Origin: Dendrophyllia cribrosa
Lineage: Eukaryota > Cnidaria > Anthozoa > Scleractinia > Dendrophylliidae
DNA: 64,000 nt
NCBI GenBank assembly: GCA_024195265.1
Contig: JAJLRJ010000008.1
Coordinates: 20,643,958 to 20,707,957 of the forward strand
Direction: 5' to 3'
Of the stretch, positions 1-11,800 are shown piece after piece (the stretch's first letter is position 1; each line of letters opens with the position of its first letter). The notes beneath the pieces were generated by a model, which saw only the letters and a program-made list of their open reading frames with translations, searched no databases and was not told where the DNA came from. The translations under genes and the position numbers were made by a program.

Positions 1-965
1 ACCTCTAAAGTCTTCTAGATTGAGATCATCGTCATCATCATTTTAATCGTCATCATCATCGTCGTAGTCAAAGTCAACGTCGTCATAGTCGTAGTCGTAG
101 TCGTAGATAACAAAAACACACTGGATAAACCCGGTGGTCATAATGGCCATTCTCACTGAAAAAGTTTCTCTTTTTTAACTCTAAAGTCTTCTAGATTGAG
201 ATCATCATCATCATCATTTTAATCGTCATCATCATCGTCGTAGTCAAAGTCAACGTCGTCATAGTCGTAGTCGTGGTCAACAAAAACACACTGGATAAAC
301 CCGGTGGTCATAATGGCCATTCTCACTGAAAAAGTTTCTCTTTTTTACCTCTAAAGTCTTCTAGATTGAGATCATCGTCATCATCATTTTAATCGTCATC
401 ATCATCGTCGTAGTCAAAGTCAACGTCGTCATAGTCGTAGTCGTAGTCGTAGTCAACAAAAACACACTGGATAAACCCGGTGGTCATAATGGCCATTCTC
501 ACTGAAAAAGTTTCTCTTTTTTACCTTTAAAGTCTTCTGGATTGAGATCATCGTCATCATCATTTTAATCGTCATCATCATCGTCGTAGTCATAGTCAAC
601 GTCGTCATAGTCGTAGTCGTAGTCGTAGTCGTAGTCGTAGTCGTAGTCGTAGTCGTAGTCGTAGTCGTAGTCGTAGTCGTAGTCGTAGTCGTAGTCGTAG
701 TCGTAGTCGTAGTCGTAGTCGTAGTCGTAGTCGTAGTCGTAGTCGTAGTCGTAGTCGTAGTCGTAGTCGTAGTCGTAGTCGTAGTCGTAGTCGTAGTCGT
801 AGTCGTAGTCGTAGTCGTAGTCAACAAAAACACACTGGATAAACCCGGTGGTCATAATGGCCATTCTCACTGAAAAAGTTTCTCTTTTTTACCTCTAAAG
901 TCTTCTAGATTGAGATCATCGTCATCATCATTTTAATCGTCATCATCATCGTCGTAGTCATCATC
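1..965. repeat. Minisatellite of about 173-bp units with an expanded GTAGTC hexanucleotide tract
   Basis: Five copies of a unit starting with acctctaaagtcttctaga begin near 1, 174, 347, 521 and 890. Each carries an ATC/GTC-rich half and a unique half containing aacacactggataaacccgg. In the fourth copy the short GTAGTC tract has grown to roughly 215 bp (about 605-822), which explains that copy's greater length. The open frames across it encode only Tyr-Asp or poly-Thr strings and are not genes. It lies in the intron upstream of the first visible exon of gene A. Confidence 0.93.
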
Positions 966-1189
966 ATCCATCGGATCATAGGTCCACCAACCACTTTTAC
1001 CTAACTCGATTCTTGACAGCAACACCGTGCATCATGTACTGCAAAGAAGAATAAATTCATTTAAATATCAGTATACGATCGATAAGCTACTTTGTGATTC
1101 CACCTTAGCTATTTAACAGAAAGTTATTGTTAAATTTGAACACAGCTGAGACAACGGTCAAATGTTCGATTTGCACGTTTGTTTTTCAG

Positions 1190-1385
1190 TTTGCAATGCT
1201 GATATGGACTTAGGATTTGTGGTCGAGGCCTCGGCCAGCGTGGAAAAACATGGAGAAGGGAATTTTAAAAGGCTTCTTGACTTTGTGGAATGGACAATAC
1301 GCAAATTTTCAATATCATCATCGAAAACACGAGTTGGTTTGGTAACCTATGGCGCCAAAACCGATTTGGTATTTGATTTTGAAAG
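1190..1385 (+). CDS. Gene A exon: vWA part 1
   Basis: Acceptor gtttttcag, donor gtaaat. Enters in phase 1 like the module borders of gene B and leaves in phase 2 (codon split AG|T). Encodes the first beta strand, the modified EASAS loop and helix 1 up to DFER. Confidence 0.88.
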
Positions 1386-4300
1386 GTAAATATTATTGCA
1401 TTTTCTATTGAAAATGTTCGTCACCTTGGTTAGTTTTAATCGTTATTTTTTCACATTCCGCATTCTATATTATGAAAGCATAGTTGAGCTGTCTGACTGT
1501 AGTGGTTACCCTAACCTTATTTTTTATTACAGATTCACTCCACTACATTACAAGCAAATAATAAAATAAAATAAGCTAACACTACTAAAAGAAAAGTTGC
1601 GGAGAAGGAGACAACCAAAAGCGCCAAAGCGCCATACTAGGGATGCCCCCACTAACCTTAATAGAGGTTGAGTGTTGGATGGTTTTTTTTTTTCATATCA
1701 TAAAATATGGAGAATACCCCCATAATTTTATTTCCAAAAATGTTTCCGACCGTTTACAAAAATTGAACATGAAATGGGGTGTGCATGTATATCACTGATT
1801 TGCAACTACGTCATTTATATCACAATAGAAAAGTGTAGAAGTACTTCTGGGCATTAAAATACCCAAGTTTCCCTGAGTTCCAGGGGACAGGGGGCTCATT
1901 TTGAAGTAATTAAGATGATCAAGTAGTTATTCTTTCAAACCTAAGACAAAATAACTTCAAATGATAGATGATGCTACGCAGCGATGTACAGGCTAACTAA
2001 AATCAAAAGATTAAAAGACTTCTATAAGTGTACTCATATTCAGTAATTTCCTGTTTTTGTTTTTGTTGTTTATTTGTTCATTGTGTTTTGTAATCGTATT
2101 TGCAGTCCACAGACGAAATCTTCTATTGTCCGCGCTGTACGAAAAGCTTCAAAGCAGAGTTTAACAAGTTCAAATACCGGTTATGCTCTTGGTATGGCAG
2201 GATACTACTTATTTGGCCGAAAATCATCAAAATCAGGCTCTCGTAAGAATGTACCTAAAGTTCTTGTAGTTATCACGGATGGAAGGTACGTATCATCCTA
2301 GTCCCCAACATCATTGTCTTCCCTTAACAACACTTTGTTTGATTGTGTGTTTTATTAGCCAAAACGAGGAAATCACTGGAGATGGGTTTGTAATATTTGA
2401 TTGGAAAACCACCCCTACACACATCTACAATCCTGACCAATTGGTTTGGGACATTTGACAATTTTTGGCAAAAACATGACTTTTATATAAACTCTCCTTC
2501 ATTCTGAACAATGTTGATATCCAAGAGTAAGACAAGCACCCTAGCTTTAGTGCAATTTATGGATTTTACATTGTATAGCCGGGAGGTGGGGGGACGAACT
2601 TTCTAAGTTAGGTTTTAGTGACAATAGTCCTTTTTACAGTTGTGTGCTTGGTGACCTTGCCTTTGAGTGGAAGCGAGGCTGGAGGTGACCTTGCTTTGAT
2701 ACAAACCTTTCTGCCTTTCATATGTTAATAATGCTTTTCTCATGTTAACTAGCTAAATTTACATCTGAAAAGCTCCAAGGTCTGTATCAAAGCAAGGTCA
2801 CCTCCAGCCTCGCTTCCACTCAAAGGCAAGGTCACCAAGCACACAACTGTAAAAAGGACTATTTTTACGATTTTCAAATTATCCACTTTATTACTAAATC
2901 AGTTGCGTTACGTTTTAGATCAACTGACAGCGTAACTGGGCCTGCATTCAAAGTCAAACACTGTGGTGTGCGAATTTACGGTGTAGGTGTTGGAAATTAC
3001 TTTGATATCAAACAGCTGGAAACAATGGCTTCCCGACCAGTCAGCGAAAACGTGTTTATTGGTCCGTTTAACAAGTTACAGTATATTAGAGATGACCTAG
3101 TGAGAAGTGTATGCTATGGTAGGTTTATGAGTGTGTAACTGTGATCTTCGTCTTATTAATTGACCGCGTGAGGTTCCCGGGGAGAACTGCAATTTCAACA
3201 TACTTTTTTAAATTTCATACTTTAAATTTCAACATGCTTTAAATTTCAACATAATTTCAACAAAAAACATACCCATTTTCAGAAAGGAATTGTCAAATAC
3301 TACAGTGAACTCTTTGCTGTCCGCCTTATAGAGATATCCGCCTTGTAAGGAGTTTAGTTACAGACAAACAAGTAAAATTCGACCGGGACCAGCCAGCATG
3401 GCACTGGTGTCCGTTTTTTTGTAGAGGCGTGTCCGCTTCCGCGGAGCGTTGATAGCTGTATACCTATCATTTCAGACCAAACCCACACCATTTGGAGACA
3501 CACGCACACCTTTATAGCTTATAAGGGTGTAAAGGGGTTGGTTTCTAAAGGTACTGTCGCAGTGATGCTACATTGGTGAAGAATTGTCTGAGCAACGAAC
3601 GCAAACTGATTTAAGATGTCGTGACGCCTTCCCTATATTGTCTTTGATTTATTTCTTCATGCTTCTTAGATCTGTAAAACACTACGTCATCTAAACAAAA
3701 GACGGATTGTTTGCGTTGTTCCTCAGACAAAGTAAGGTGAAGGAACATAATGTGGTCGAAAAACTTAGCTGGCTAAAGTTTCTACGCTACATGCAGTGGG
3801 TGGGTGGGTGTTGAGTGGGTAGGATTGCAAATGAGTTGCTGTTAATTAAAGGTTTTAGTTGCATCAACTTTTTTCACCTTTGAAATTCATAGCAAAACTG
3901 ATTCTCTTTAAACATTTTCTCCAAGCAAATGCGGATATATTTCCAGTTGCAATAGCTATAATGCTAGCGTACCACACTCTAATTCTTCGTAACTCTTCCT
4001 TATACATATTTGGTTCACAGGAGTCGGTGGTTTCTTAAATAAACCCGGAAATAAACAGTGCCTCTGCAAACAAGGAATTAAAAAGCCTAGTGAGTATTAA
4101 GTCGACTAGCCTAAATTTGTGCTAATTACCATTTATGTAAGAACCTGTTTAGAATAACTTGGGAAAATGCAGGTTCTTATTTGCGGGTTTTTACTGTATA
4201 TCAGCCGGGACACTGACCCTTTAAGGAGGCTCGAAAGGGTTTTCGGCTGCGTGCGCGCGCGACGTGCACTCGTCATGCTTTGACGCATACGTCAGCTGAT

Positions 4301-5437
4301 TTTCCTATCAAAAAGTAGCGCGCGCAGCTCACCGGAAATAAAAATACTACGTAAAATCGCGCGAACCGGAAATAAATCGTGCATAAAATATTCCTCTTTA
4401 TCTCAAAACTTTGCTCGGTGACCTATGTTGAAATTTTTCATGCAAGTAGCATTCAACTTTATCTAACATTTGAGACATTTTGGAAAAAAAACTGTACAGT
4501 GGAATTTTTTTAAATCTTTAAAAGGCCTTTTTCGATTTATCTCGATTTCCACAATAGAGATTTTTTTCAAATTTACACAGGAGGTGAGGAATATTGCAAA
4601 CTTTTAAAAACGCTTATAAAAAACATAGGTCACCGAGTTAGTTTTAAAGATAGATTTAAAAAACTGACTTTTGAGGGGTATCTCTTTGGAGGGTTATAGT
4701 TACCATGACAACAGATATGACGTCATAAATGGTCTTGAAGGAAACTTTAACAACCATGTCATAAGCTTATCTACAATTTGTTTCAGAGACTAAAACCATA
4801 AAATTTTAATGTGTAATTGTTCTGACATGTACATTAGCTGTAAGAAACCCTTTCGAGCCTCCTTAACTGGTTTAACTGATGGGGTTAGGAATTTTTATGA
4901 CCCTTTACGTTGGAAGTATTTGATTCTGATCAGTGTTTCGTATACACAGCCCATAAGGGTCCACAAGCTTTAACTCAAGGCACAAGATCGAACGAACAAA
5001 TCTGCGATATCCGGCTGTTTTACCCCCCTTTTAGAGGGAATTAAAAAACTAAGAAACGAGTGGCTATTAATGAGAGGGGCATGCATTAGTGACGGATCCA
5101 AATTCCATAGCAAAGGGGGGAGTGAATGGGGAGGAGGAGTGGGGGGGGGGGGGGTGGGTAGGCATAGTGAAAATGTTACAGACTGAAAGATAAGGGGGGA
5201 CGGGCCCCCGGGGATCCCCACTGTCAGCATTTGTTTACCAGCGGACTAGTGCAAGTACATTAAGTAAAAGCAATAGACTCGATTATTTCAAGAACGAACA
5301 TTTAACCGGTAAACCATGGGCTAATCTATAAGTCGAAAGCACTTCAGAAACTTAAATTCGTATTTTAATTTGATCTTTTTACAGGTTGCAATTCCGACAC
5401 AACAAATTATACTTCCATCAACGGAAAGAAAGATTGA
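1190..5437 (+). CDS. Gene A (3' part): secreted vWA-domain protein, C-terminal end
   Basis: Join of 1190-1385, 2106-2285, 2919-3118, 4021-4089 and 5385-5437, all with GT-AG introns and continuous phase. The first three exons make one vWA domain: strand-1 motif DLGFVVEASAS, then VLVVITDGRS, then VRIYGVGVG, closing with a Cys (SVCYG). A 69-nt exon follows, containing the motif QCLCKQG, and the last exon ends NGKKD-stop. The first MIDAS loop reads E-A-S-A-S, with Glu in place of the usual Asp. The 5' part lies outside the window. It is a head-to-tail paralogue of gene B: its vWA plus Cys-Leu-Cys exon match gene B exons 20337-20900 and 21001-21069. Likely an extracellular matrix or adhesion protein; the ligand is unknown. 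Confidence 0.85.
2106..2285 (+). CDS. Gene A exon: vWA part 2
   Basis: Acceptor atttgcag, donor gtacgt; phase 2 on both sides. Encodes the middle of the vWA fold, including SSNTGYALGMAG and the strand VLVVITDG, which carries the third metal-loop Asp. Confidence 0.88.
2623..2863. mobile_element. Inverted-repeat element with about 86-bp arms
   Basis: Left arm 2623-2708 and right arm 2777-2863 are near-perfect reverse complements (aatagtcctttttacag at the outer edge), separated by about 68 bp. It lies inside the intron that splits the gene A vWA domain. The shape is that of a MITE or foldback element. No clear target duplication was identified. Confidence 0.85.
2919..3118 (+). CDS. Gene A exon: vWA part 3
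   Basis: Acceptor cgttttag, donor gtaggt. Encodes the last strands and helix, including LETMAS, which matches LDIMAS of gene B vWA1. The closing Cys (SVCYG) pairs in the family with the Cys at the domain start. Leaves in phase 1. Confidence 0.88.
4021..4089 (+). CDS. Gene A exon: Cys-Leu-Cys linker
   Basis: A 69-nt phase 1-1 exon (acceptor ttcacag, donor gtgagt) encoding GVGGFLNKPGNKQCLCKQG and a few more residues. It has the same length, phase and C-L-C motif as gene B exon 21001-21069. Confidence 0.8.
4221..4866. mobile_element. TIR element flanked by TTAA
   Basis: ttaaggaggctcgaaagggt at 4221 is mirrored by accctttcgagcctccttaa ending at 4866. The interior has no coding frame. TTAA targets are typical of piggyBac- and Kolobok-type elements, so this is probably a non-autonomous copy of one of them. 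A related left end, ttaaggaggctcga, is seen at 53863. Confidence 0.8.
5385..5437 (+). CDS. Gene A terminal exon with stop codon
   Basis: Acceptor tttttacag. Reads SCNSDTTNYTSINGKKD and then TGA at 5435-5437, so gene A ends in a short hydrophilic tail with one more Cys and no membrane anchor. Confidence 0.75.
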
Positions 5438-5821
5438 AGATGACTGGTTAGCTCTGCACATCAGTACAATACCAAGAAACTGTGGATGAATTTTTGTTTC
5501 TGGGCAACCTTGATCCATCCGAAACTGCTTTATGTTAAAAAAACGTTTCTTTGGCAATGCGTTTGCTTGACTGTTGACCTAAAAAAGTGTAAAACCAAAA
5601 CCCAGTGAACCCCAACAGTTGCATTTCATTTCCAATTTTCTCCCCTGTTTTCGTCACATTTTTTAGTTAAACCACTCTTTTAGGTTGCGAGAACAAAAAT
5701 TACGGGAATTTTAAAAGTTCCTTTTCTGTTTATTATAGAGATTATTTTACAATTTCTACCATGATCATTTTTTTTTGTTTTTCCACTAACTCAAGTGTTG
5801 TAGCACATTTATGATTCTAAA

Positions 5822-5827
5822 AATAAA
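5822..5827 (+). terminator. Poly(A) signal of gene A
   Basis: AATAAA lies 385 bp after the stop codon in an AT-rich 3' UTR (5438 to about 5845). It is the nearest canonical hexamer downstream of the gene A stop. Confidence 0.65.
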
Positions 5828-6169
5828 GAAAATTTGAAAAACATATATGACTCCGATCCTTGTGGGCGTTTTTAATCCTACTTAAAACAATTGACGAGAA
5901 CGGCTCTCGAGTTGACTTAGCATGCGCGTCCAGTATGAAGAAATCCGCGGGCTCAGCTGTCAATCCATTCAGCTGTCCTTTTCACCCAACAGAAGTAAAA
6001 AAAACTAATAATTCTTCGGTCAGGAATTCATTTTTTGAAATCCTGTTTCAACATCATCAAATCGAGTCTCCTCGGGCTATAATAGCACGTCAAACTTCAC
6101 AGTCCTCCATACAAGTCTTGATCTCTGCCCCGGTATTAAGATCCGTGTCCCGCCGGAGCAGATCTAGGT

Positions 6170-6570
6170 AAGTAAGGGCCCGCCCCTATTGTGAGGCTTC
6201 TCCCTATATCTGTCTCCAGAGGACCAAGTCACTTACAACCAGTTCAGGGTGTCTTACTGATGCAGTGCCCAGCCAGTCGGAGTCTCCTTGCGTCCGGCCG
6301 GCGCAAGTCTATGTATGTAAGGGCCTGTCCCCGTCGTGGGTCGGTTACCAGAGGACCAAGTCACTTGCAACCAGCTCTGAGTGTTGTATGCATTGTCAAG
6401 CCAGTCCGGCGGAGTTTCCTCGTGTACGGTCGGAGCAGATCTATACGTATGTAAGGGTCCGTCCCCTTCGTAAGGCTTCTCCCTGGGTCGGTTCCCAGAG
6501 GACCAAGTCACTTGCAACCAGTTCCAGTTCAGGAGTGTCGTATGCAGTGTCCATCAGTCTCCTTAGTCGC
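6170..6570. repeat. Three-copy minisatellite, unit about 133-145 bp
   Basis: Units begin at about 6173, 6318 and 6451 with taagggcccgccc-like sequence, and each contains the stretch ccagaggaccaagtcactt. The open frames on both strands follow the repeat and are not genes. Confidence 0.8.
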
Positions 6571-8037
6571 CATAGCGGACTTTGTTTCTGACCCTATCCT
6601 TCCATGAGACATCGAGGACCATTCTGAGCATGCGCTTCAAAGAACCAAATTACAGATCACATTTTTCTTTTGAAAAGTCATTATAGATACATCGAAAATC
6701 TGTAGACGAAATACTACTGTTATGGAGCCGGGCAAAAACAAAACAAAACGAAAATAGACTAAAAGTTCTTTTAAGTTTGTTTCATACGATTCCAACTGAA
6801 TTTACCGACTGCGGGTAACTGATGTTAAATTCCAAAGCAGTTAGCATAATAAAGTTATTTCTATATGAACGCCGACGATGCTACAAGACTTCAGCTGCGT
6901 ATCTTCCTTAACACTTTACTAATTAGCAATTACGATGACATATATCGCGACGGGGGTCACGCGACAAGCTCTCCGGTGGATTATCGGGGTACTATTAAGA
7001 GGTCGTGCTATATCATAATTAGCTAACAACAATCGGAACATATTTCATTGCTTCTACGAAGATTTGCATTTTCAAAAATGCATTTGTCCCCCGCCTGATT
7101 CCTGAGAAATACCTGTCGTGTTTCCACGTGTGCAGACATCATAACATACATGAGCGAAATGAAGTAAAAATGCATGATGTAATATCGATTATCAGATTTA
7201 GAAATTTATAAAAATGAAACTGATTTCCATTGTTGAACCGAGGTTTTTAGTGAGGAAAATCGACAAAGCTTAATTTCTCTGATAGAAGAAGTCCCCCCTC
7301 TGCAAAAGTGATGTTTTGCAGACTTTCTTAGCGGGATATCGAATAGTTGTTTATGGATAAAAAGTAAGCGGTGCCGGTTGTTTATCGCAATTGACCTTTC
7401 CCAAGAGAGCTGACAACAAGTACCATATCTAAGTTTAATAGTTGTTGACTGATAAACTGTAAAGTCACCTCTTAATAAGTGACAAGGGAAACTATCCCTT
7501 TGTTTGCAAAAAGATTTGATTTTCGCTAGAAAATGGATTAACAAGAAGGATACAATTACTTTTGGCGAGGTAAGGGAACATTTTCTGTAACATTTTTATC
7601 TATCCTCCGAAAAGACAATCTGAGATGAGTTAATAGAGCTGGTGTTAATTGAACACAGAATTTTACAAACTGTATACAGTGTTAAATTGATCGCCAAAAC
7701 TTTCTGTTTCGCCATGATCCGGCTAGTTTTAGAAATGTATTCTCTTTGTTAGAAAATATGTTTCTATGGCTGTTCTAAGTACAATACCGTCGGTGTGCAA
7801 AAACCAAGTTGATAAAGTTTACCCTTTTGATTTCGGATTATTTACAGTTTAAAAAATTTAACGGAGGTCGCTTCATCGCTTTTAATCTCAATTAAGACAA
7901 TACTAATTAGTTAAAACTTAGTCGACAAAATATTAAATGTATTATGTTTTTAAAGGATTTTCTCCTAGTTCATGACTTTGCTGGATATATGCGGTTTCTA
8001 TTATTATTCGCCAGAGAACTAAATTTGCGACTGAGTA

Positions 8038-8222
8038 ATATAAAGAGACCATTAAGCGAGAAGTCGTGTAATACCGCGCCAAGTATTCAAAGCAAGAAAA
8101 AAAAAACTAACCAATAAAAATGGCCACATTTAGTACACAACTTTCCGCTAAACAAATTGTACATTGTAATAAGTCATCTATTCACAAATCCAGAATTTTG
8201 AAAGTGTTTTACCCAGCGTTCG
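8038..8222 (+). promoter_or_regulatory. Possible promoter and 5' untranslated exon of gene B
   Basis: A TATA-like ataatataaag lies at about 8036-8046. A good donor (cg|gtgagt) follows at 8223, which would pair with the acceptor at 8728 to give a 5' UTR exon ending at 8222. There is no independent support; other upstream donors are possible. Confidence 0.25.
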
Positions 8223-8734
8223 GTGAGTATGTCTTTTCAATTTGGATTGGTTTCTTAAGTTTGTTCCATTTAGTAAATAAGGATCTAGTTCTATAGCAAG
8301 TGGCTCTGCAGAGTACACATTCTAGATGTTTCCCAGGTAGTTCGATAATTTTAAATCTTAACTGTCTGGATAACCTAAATTAAGCACTACACTAAAGGAT
8401 CAGAACCTTGATAGGGCGCTAGTCTGCCATGCTGGAGGTTTGTAGTTCGTTTTCAGTTCGAACAATTTCAGGAGCATAACTGAGGAAGTAGCTGTTGAGT
8501 TCTGTACGTATACCTACGGATATTTAGGCCGCCTAATGAACGGTATCTGATGTAAAAGACCTACATGTACGAGTATAGTAGAATATTGTACTCGAATAGA
8601 GGGATCATCAAAAGTCATAAGCTGCATAGAATAAACCACCTTTGCGATTAACACTGTGTTCCAATTCTCTTTGTGTTTCCGTATAAGACGCAGGACTAAC
8701 TGATGATTGTTTATGTTATTTTTTGCAGGCGAAG

Positions 8735-8870
8735 ATGCTCGGCTCTTCGCTGTTAAGAGTCCTCTTGTTTTTGCTAATTACTACTCACGTTTCTGCAAAG
8801 AAAAATAAGACTTCTTCCTCAGAGCACGAGGAAAAGAAAAATGTCACGCAGCAGAAGCGTCAAAATATAG
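8735..8870 (+). CDS. Gene B exon 1: start codon and signal peptide
   Basis: The exon begins at the acceptor ttttttgcag (8728); ATG is at 8735. Residues 1-21 (MLGSSLLRVLLFLLITTHVSA) have a basic n-region, a Leu-rich core and an A-x-A-like end (VSA). A Lys/Glu-rich hydrophilic stretch follows. The donor is gcaagt, a GC-AG intron; no GT nearby preserves the frame. Confidence 0.85.
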
Positions 8871-11800
8871 GCAAGTATTTATTTTACGCAAGAGTTTCGT
8901 TAGAAACCTGAAAGGCATGTAGTTTCCCTGTTATTCCTAATTATTGGCAGTCATCTTTCTTTTTTCTTCTTTCTTTTTGTCAAGAAAACAGTAATAACTT
9001 GAAGACAATAAAAAAACGAAACGAAAAGGTTTACGATTAAGGTTTACTGAAAAATGCATGTTGAATATAATTGAATTGTTTTGGAATTATAATTTGAAAG
9101 TTCATGCCATCCACTTTCAAAAAAAATCTCAAAATTCAACGTCTTGGCCTGTATCCACTTCCTTTAAAGATTTAAGCAGAATGAATCGGAGGCCTAATTT
9201 TAAGAAGTAAGATATTAGCTTTACAGTCAAAGCTGACACCCCTGTAAGGCAGACACCCCTGTAGGGCGGAACCCTTCTTAGGTGGACATCAGTGCCTGAC
9301 CGGTTCCGGCCGAATTTCACTTGTTTGTCTGTAACGTAACGTAATTACAGGTTGATCTGGACCCGGTTGTTCAAAAGGTGGATAGCGCGATCCACCGGAT
9401 AAATCACAATCGCCGGAGCGGCACGGATAACACAATGGATTTTATTAGAGTGGTTTTACTTAACTCGTGAAACGCTATCTAATAATTAGTGTGTGATAGT
9501 CCAAATTAAACAAAAGAAAACAATGGAATTACAGTCTAATAGTACGTACTATTCTACTAACTATTTCGCGGGTTAAGTAAAATCACTCTAATACTTATTC
9601 ACTGGATAGTGATTAGCGCTATCCACCTTTTTGAACAACCGGGGCCTGAAGAATTATTTACAATTTCAAATTGTGATACAAACACTTAAAAAGACCCGTT
9701 ACGTTTAGATTGTTAATTGATGAATGTTGAATCTTTATATATGACTGCGCTCAGTAACTATACTTCCATTTCTATTACCGGATGTAGTTTTCAATTCTCC
9801 CAACGTTAATCAGTATGGTGCTGATGGGCTGCCTTGCTGTCCGGCCAACACTTTTTGTCCAGGTATGTTGCTTTTTAACCATTTGGTAAATCTCAAGTTG
9901 TAAACGAAAAATATCCACAGTGGTAGTCTGACTTGAGTAGGATCAATCAAAGGGCCGACAGTGTCTCGCCGAAATGTAGAGATTGTGTTTACCTTACTTC
10001 TATGTCATATTGCCAAATGCCACCAAATATACAACGAAATTGGATAAAAAGACTCTACAGAGCAAAAGAGAAGCAGTACAGTTGTTTGTGGATAAATTAC
10101 AGGATTGCAAAGATGGAAGGGGATAACGGTTCATCAAATTTGATTGCGTTACAGGCGGTTCAGAAACGTTGAGTTTTTAAGCCGTTATTTGTCTTTTTAG
10201 TTTATATTTCTGTGCCTCTATCAGTTTAGGCAACTTTCTCCTGGGGGGGGGGGGGGGGGGGGGGGGGGAGGGTACTCCTGACAATGTAGGATAGGTGTGT
10301 GCCGCCAAGGTTCTCAAATCCTTACCCTATTTAAGGGTAGAAAATCGAGATTTGATACCCTTTTTAAGGCCCAGTTTTAACAGATCGATATATCAGCCGC
10401 GACATAGGTCGGTACTAGACGATCTTGATATCCGCTTTTTGGTGGTATCGTGTATTTTACTACAGACAAAACAAACAACACTGGCGACGTACCACTGATC
10501 CTCTCTTTTACTACTCTAAACAATGTAAAACATGGAGCGGTTTTCACTTGAGTGCCGCAAAACCAAAACCAAACTTGTTAACTCTGGCTAATCAGAACAG
10601 ACACAGACAATCCAATTAATCAATCCCAACGCGTTTAGCGCGGGAAAACACGTACGAGTCAATTTACGATTGATTTTGGTTTGGCTTCTGATTGGTAGAT
10701 AAAATGGCGCGATTTTATTTAGCCAATCACAAAGCGTAGTAATAAAAAGTCAAAGCATTCGCAAAATTATTTTCGACACTCGACTGAAAACCGCTTTGTA
10801 GACAGGCTAACCGAATAGCGGAGCTCCCAGAAAAGTATAGCCTGTGTGGCAGGCGTAAACGGGGAGGGGGAGGGGGGCGCGAAAAAGGAAAGGGGGAGAA
10901 GGGAAGGAACGCCTGCTAAAAGAACCGGGATATTCGCATTACGCCCACCGATTTCCTTGTAATCGAATTACGTCAACTGTCAATACGTTCACCAATCAGA
11001 AACTCGCACGCGCTTTTACGCATGGATGACTTCACGCGGGAATTTACTTTGTTTACTGCCCAGCGCGAATTAGCCAATCAGAATTTGCGGCCGCCAGCGT
11101 CTGCAGAAATGAACAAATGGGGGTCTTTATTGCAGGCGTCCTTTCCCTCTCTCCCCAGTTCCCTTCTCCCCGACGCCTGCTACGCAGGCTAAGAAAAGTA
11201 TAAGTGCCTGGTCATGTCCGTACGCCGTACGCACGTACGCCATGCAATGACCAACGAAGACAGCTCGCATGGACAATTTCCTATTCTGTGTGTATGGTGC
11301 TTTACTATTACTAATCACCAGGTAAATGATACTTGTAATCAATCGTTTATGTTAACAATACTTACACGGTTGTTTAAGAATAAATACAATTAACACATAT
11401 ATGTTCTTTTTTTCTTCTCGATTTGAGTTCCAGTTATGTTCATGTAATGTCAAAATTACTGAGAGTATTTTTTTGGCAAAACAATTATCTAAGAAACAGG
11501 TAATGAGATGACCAGCGAGTACATTTTGTCGTATTTACATTTTTTACTAAGTCTAATTATTATTCATGCAGACAAGCCGCCATGCCCACCAAACATGATG
11601 ACGCCAGGTATGTCAAGCCCTCTTATGGATGCCGGCTTGACATTCAATATGGCGCCTGGTGATGTTCAGCTGCCCGCAGCTCCGACAAAAGCCTCGGCCG
11701 TGTTGTCTGCTCCATTTCAAGATAATGTGGCAAAGCCTACGCAGCCACAGATTCCGTTGCACGACAAACCCCCTAGAGAGACTAAGGAAAGCTCGGGTTT

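Larger units (their letters stand above)
5846..8728. other. Region between gene A and the gene B start exon
   Basis: About 2.9 kb without a convincing protein gene. It holds the minisatellite at 6170-6570 and otherwise AT-rich unique sequence. The promoter and the 5' untranslated exon(s) of gene B should lie here, because the start-codon exon opens with a splice acceptor at 8728. Confidence 0.6.

Noticed and set aside
453..870. Minus-strand open frames rich in Thr or in Tyr-Asp repeats
   Set aside because: They are translations of the GTAGTC hexanucleotide tract and the minisatellite.
1..965. CRISPR-like spaced repeats
   Set aside because: The units are adjacent 173-bp repeats in a eukaryotic intron, without short palindromic repeats or unique spacers.
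6191..6591. Overlapping 87-108-residue frames on both strands
   Set aside because: They are repeats of the minisatellite unit and show no family resemblance.
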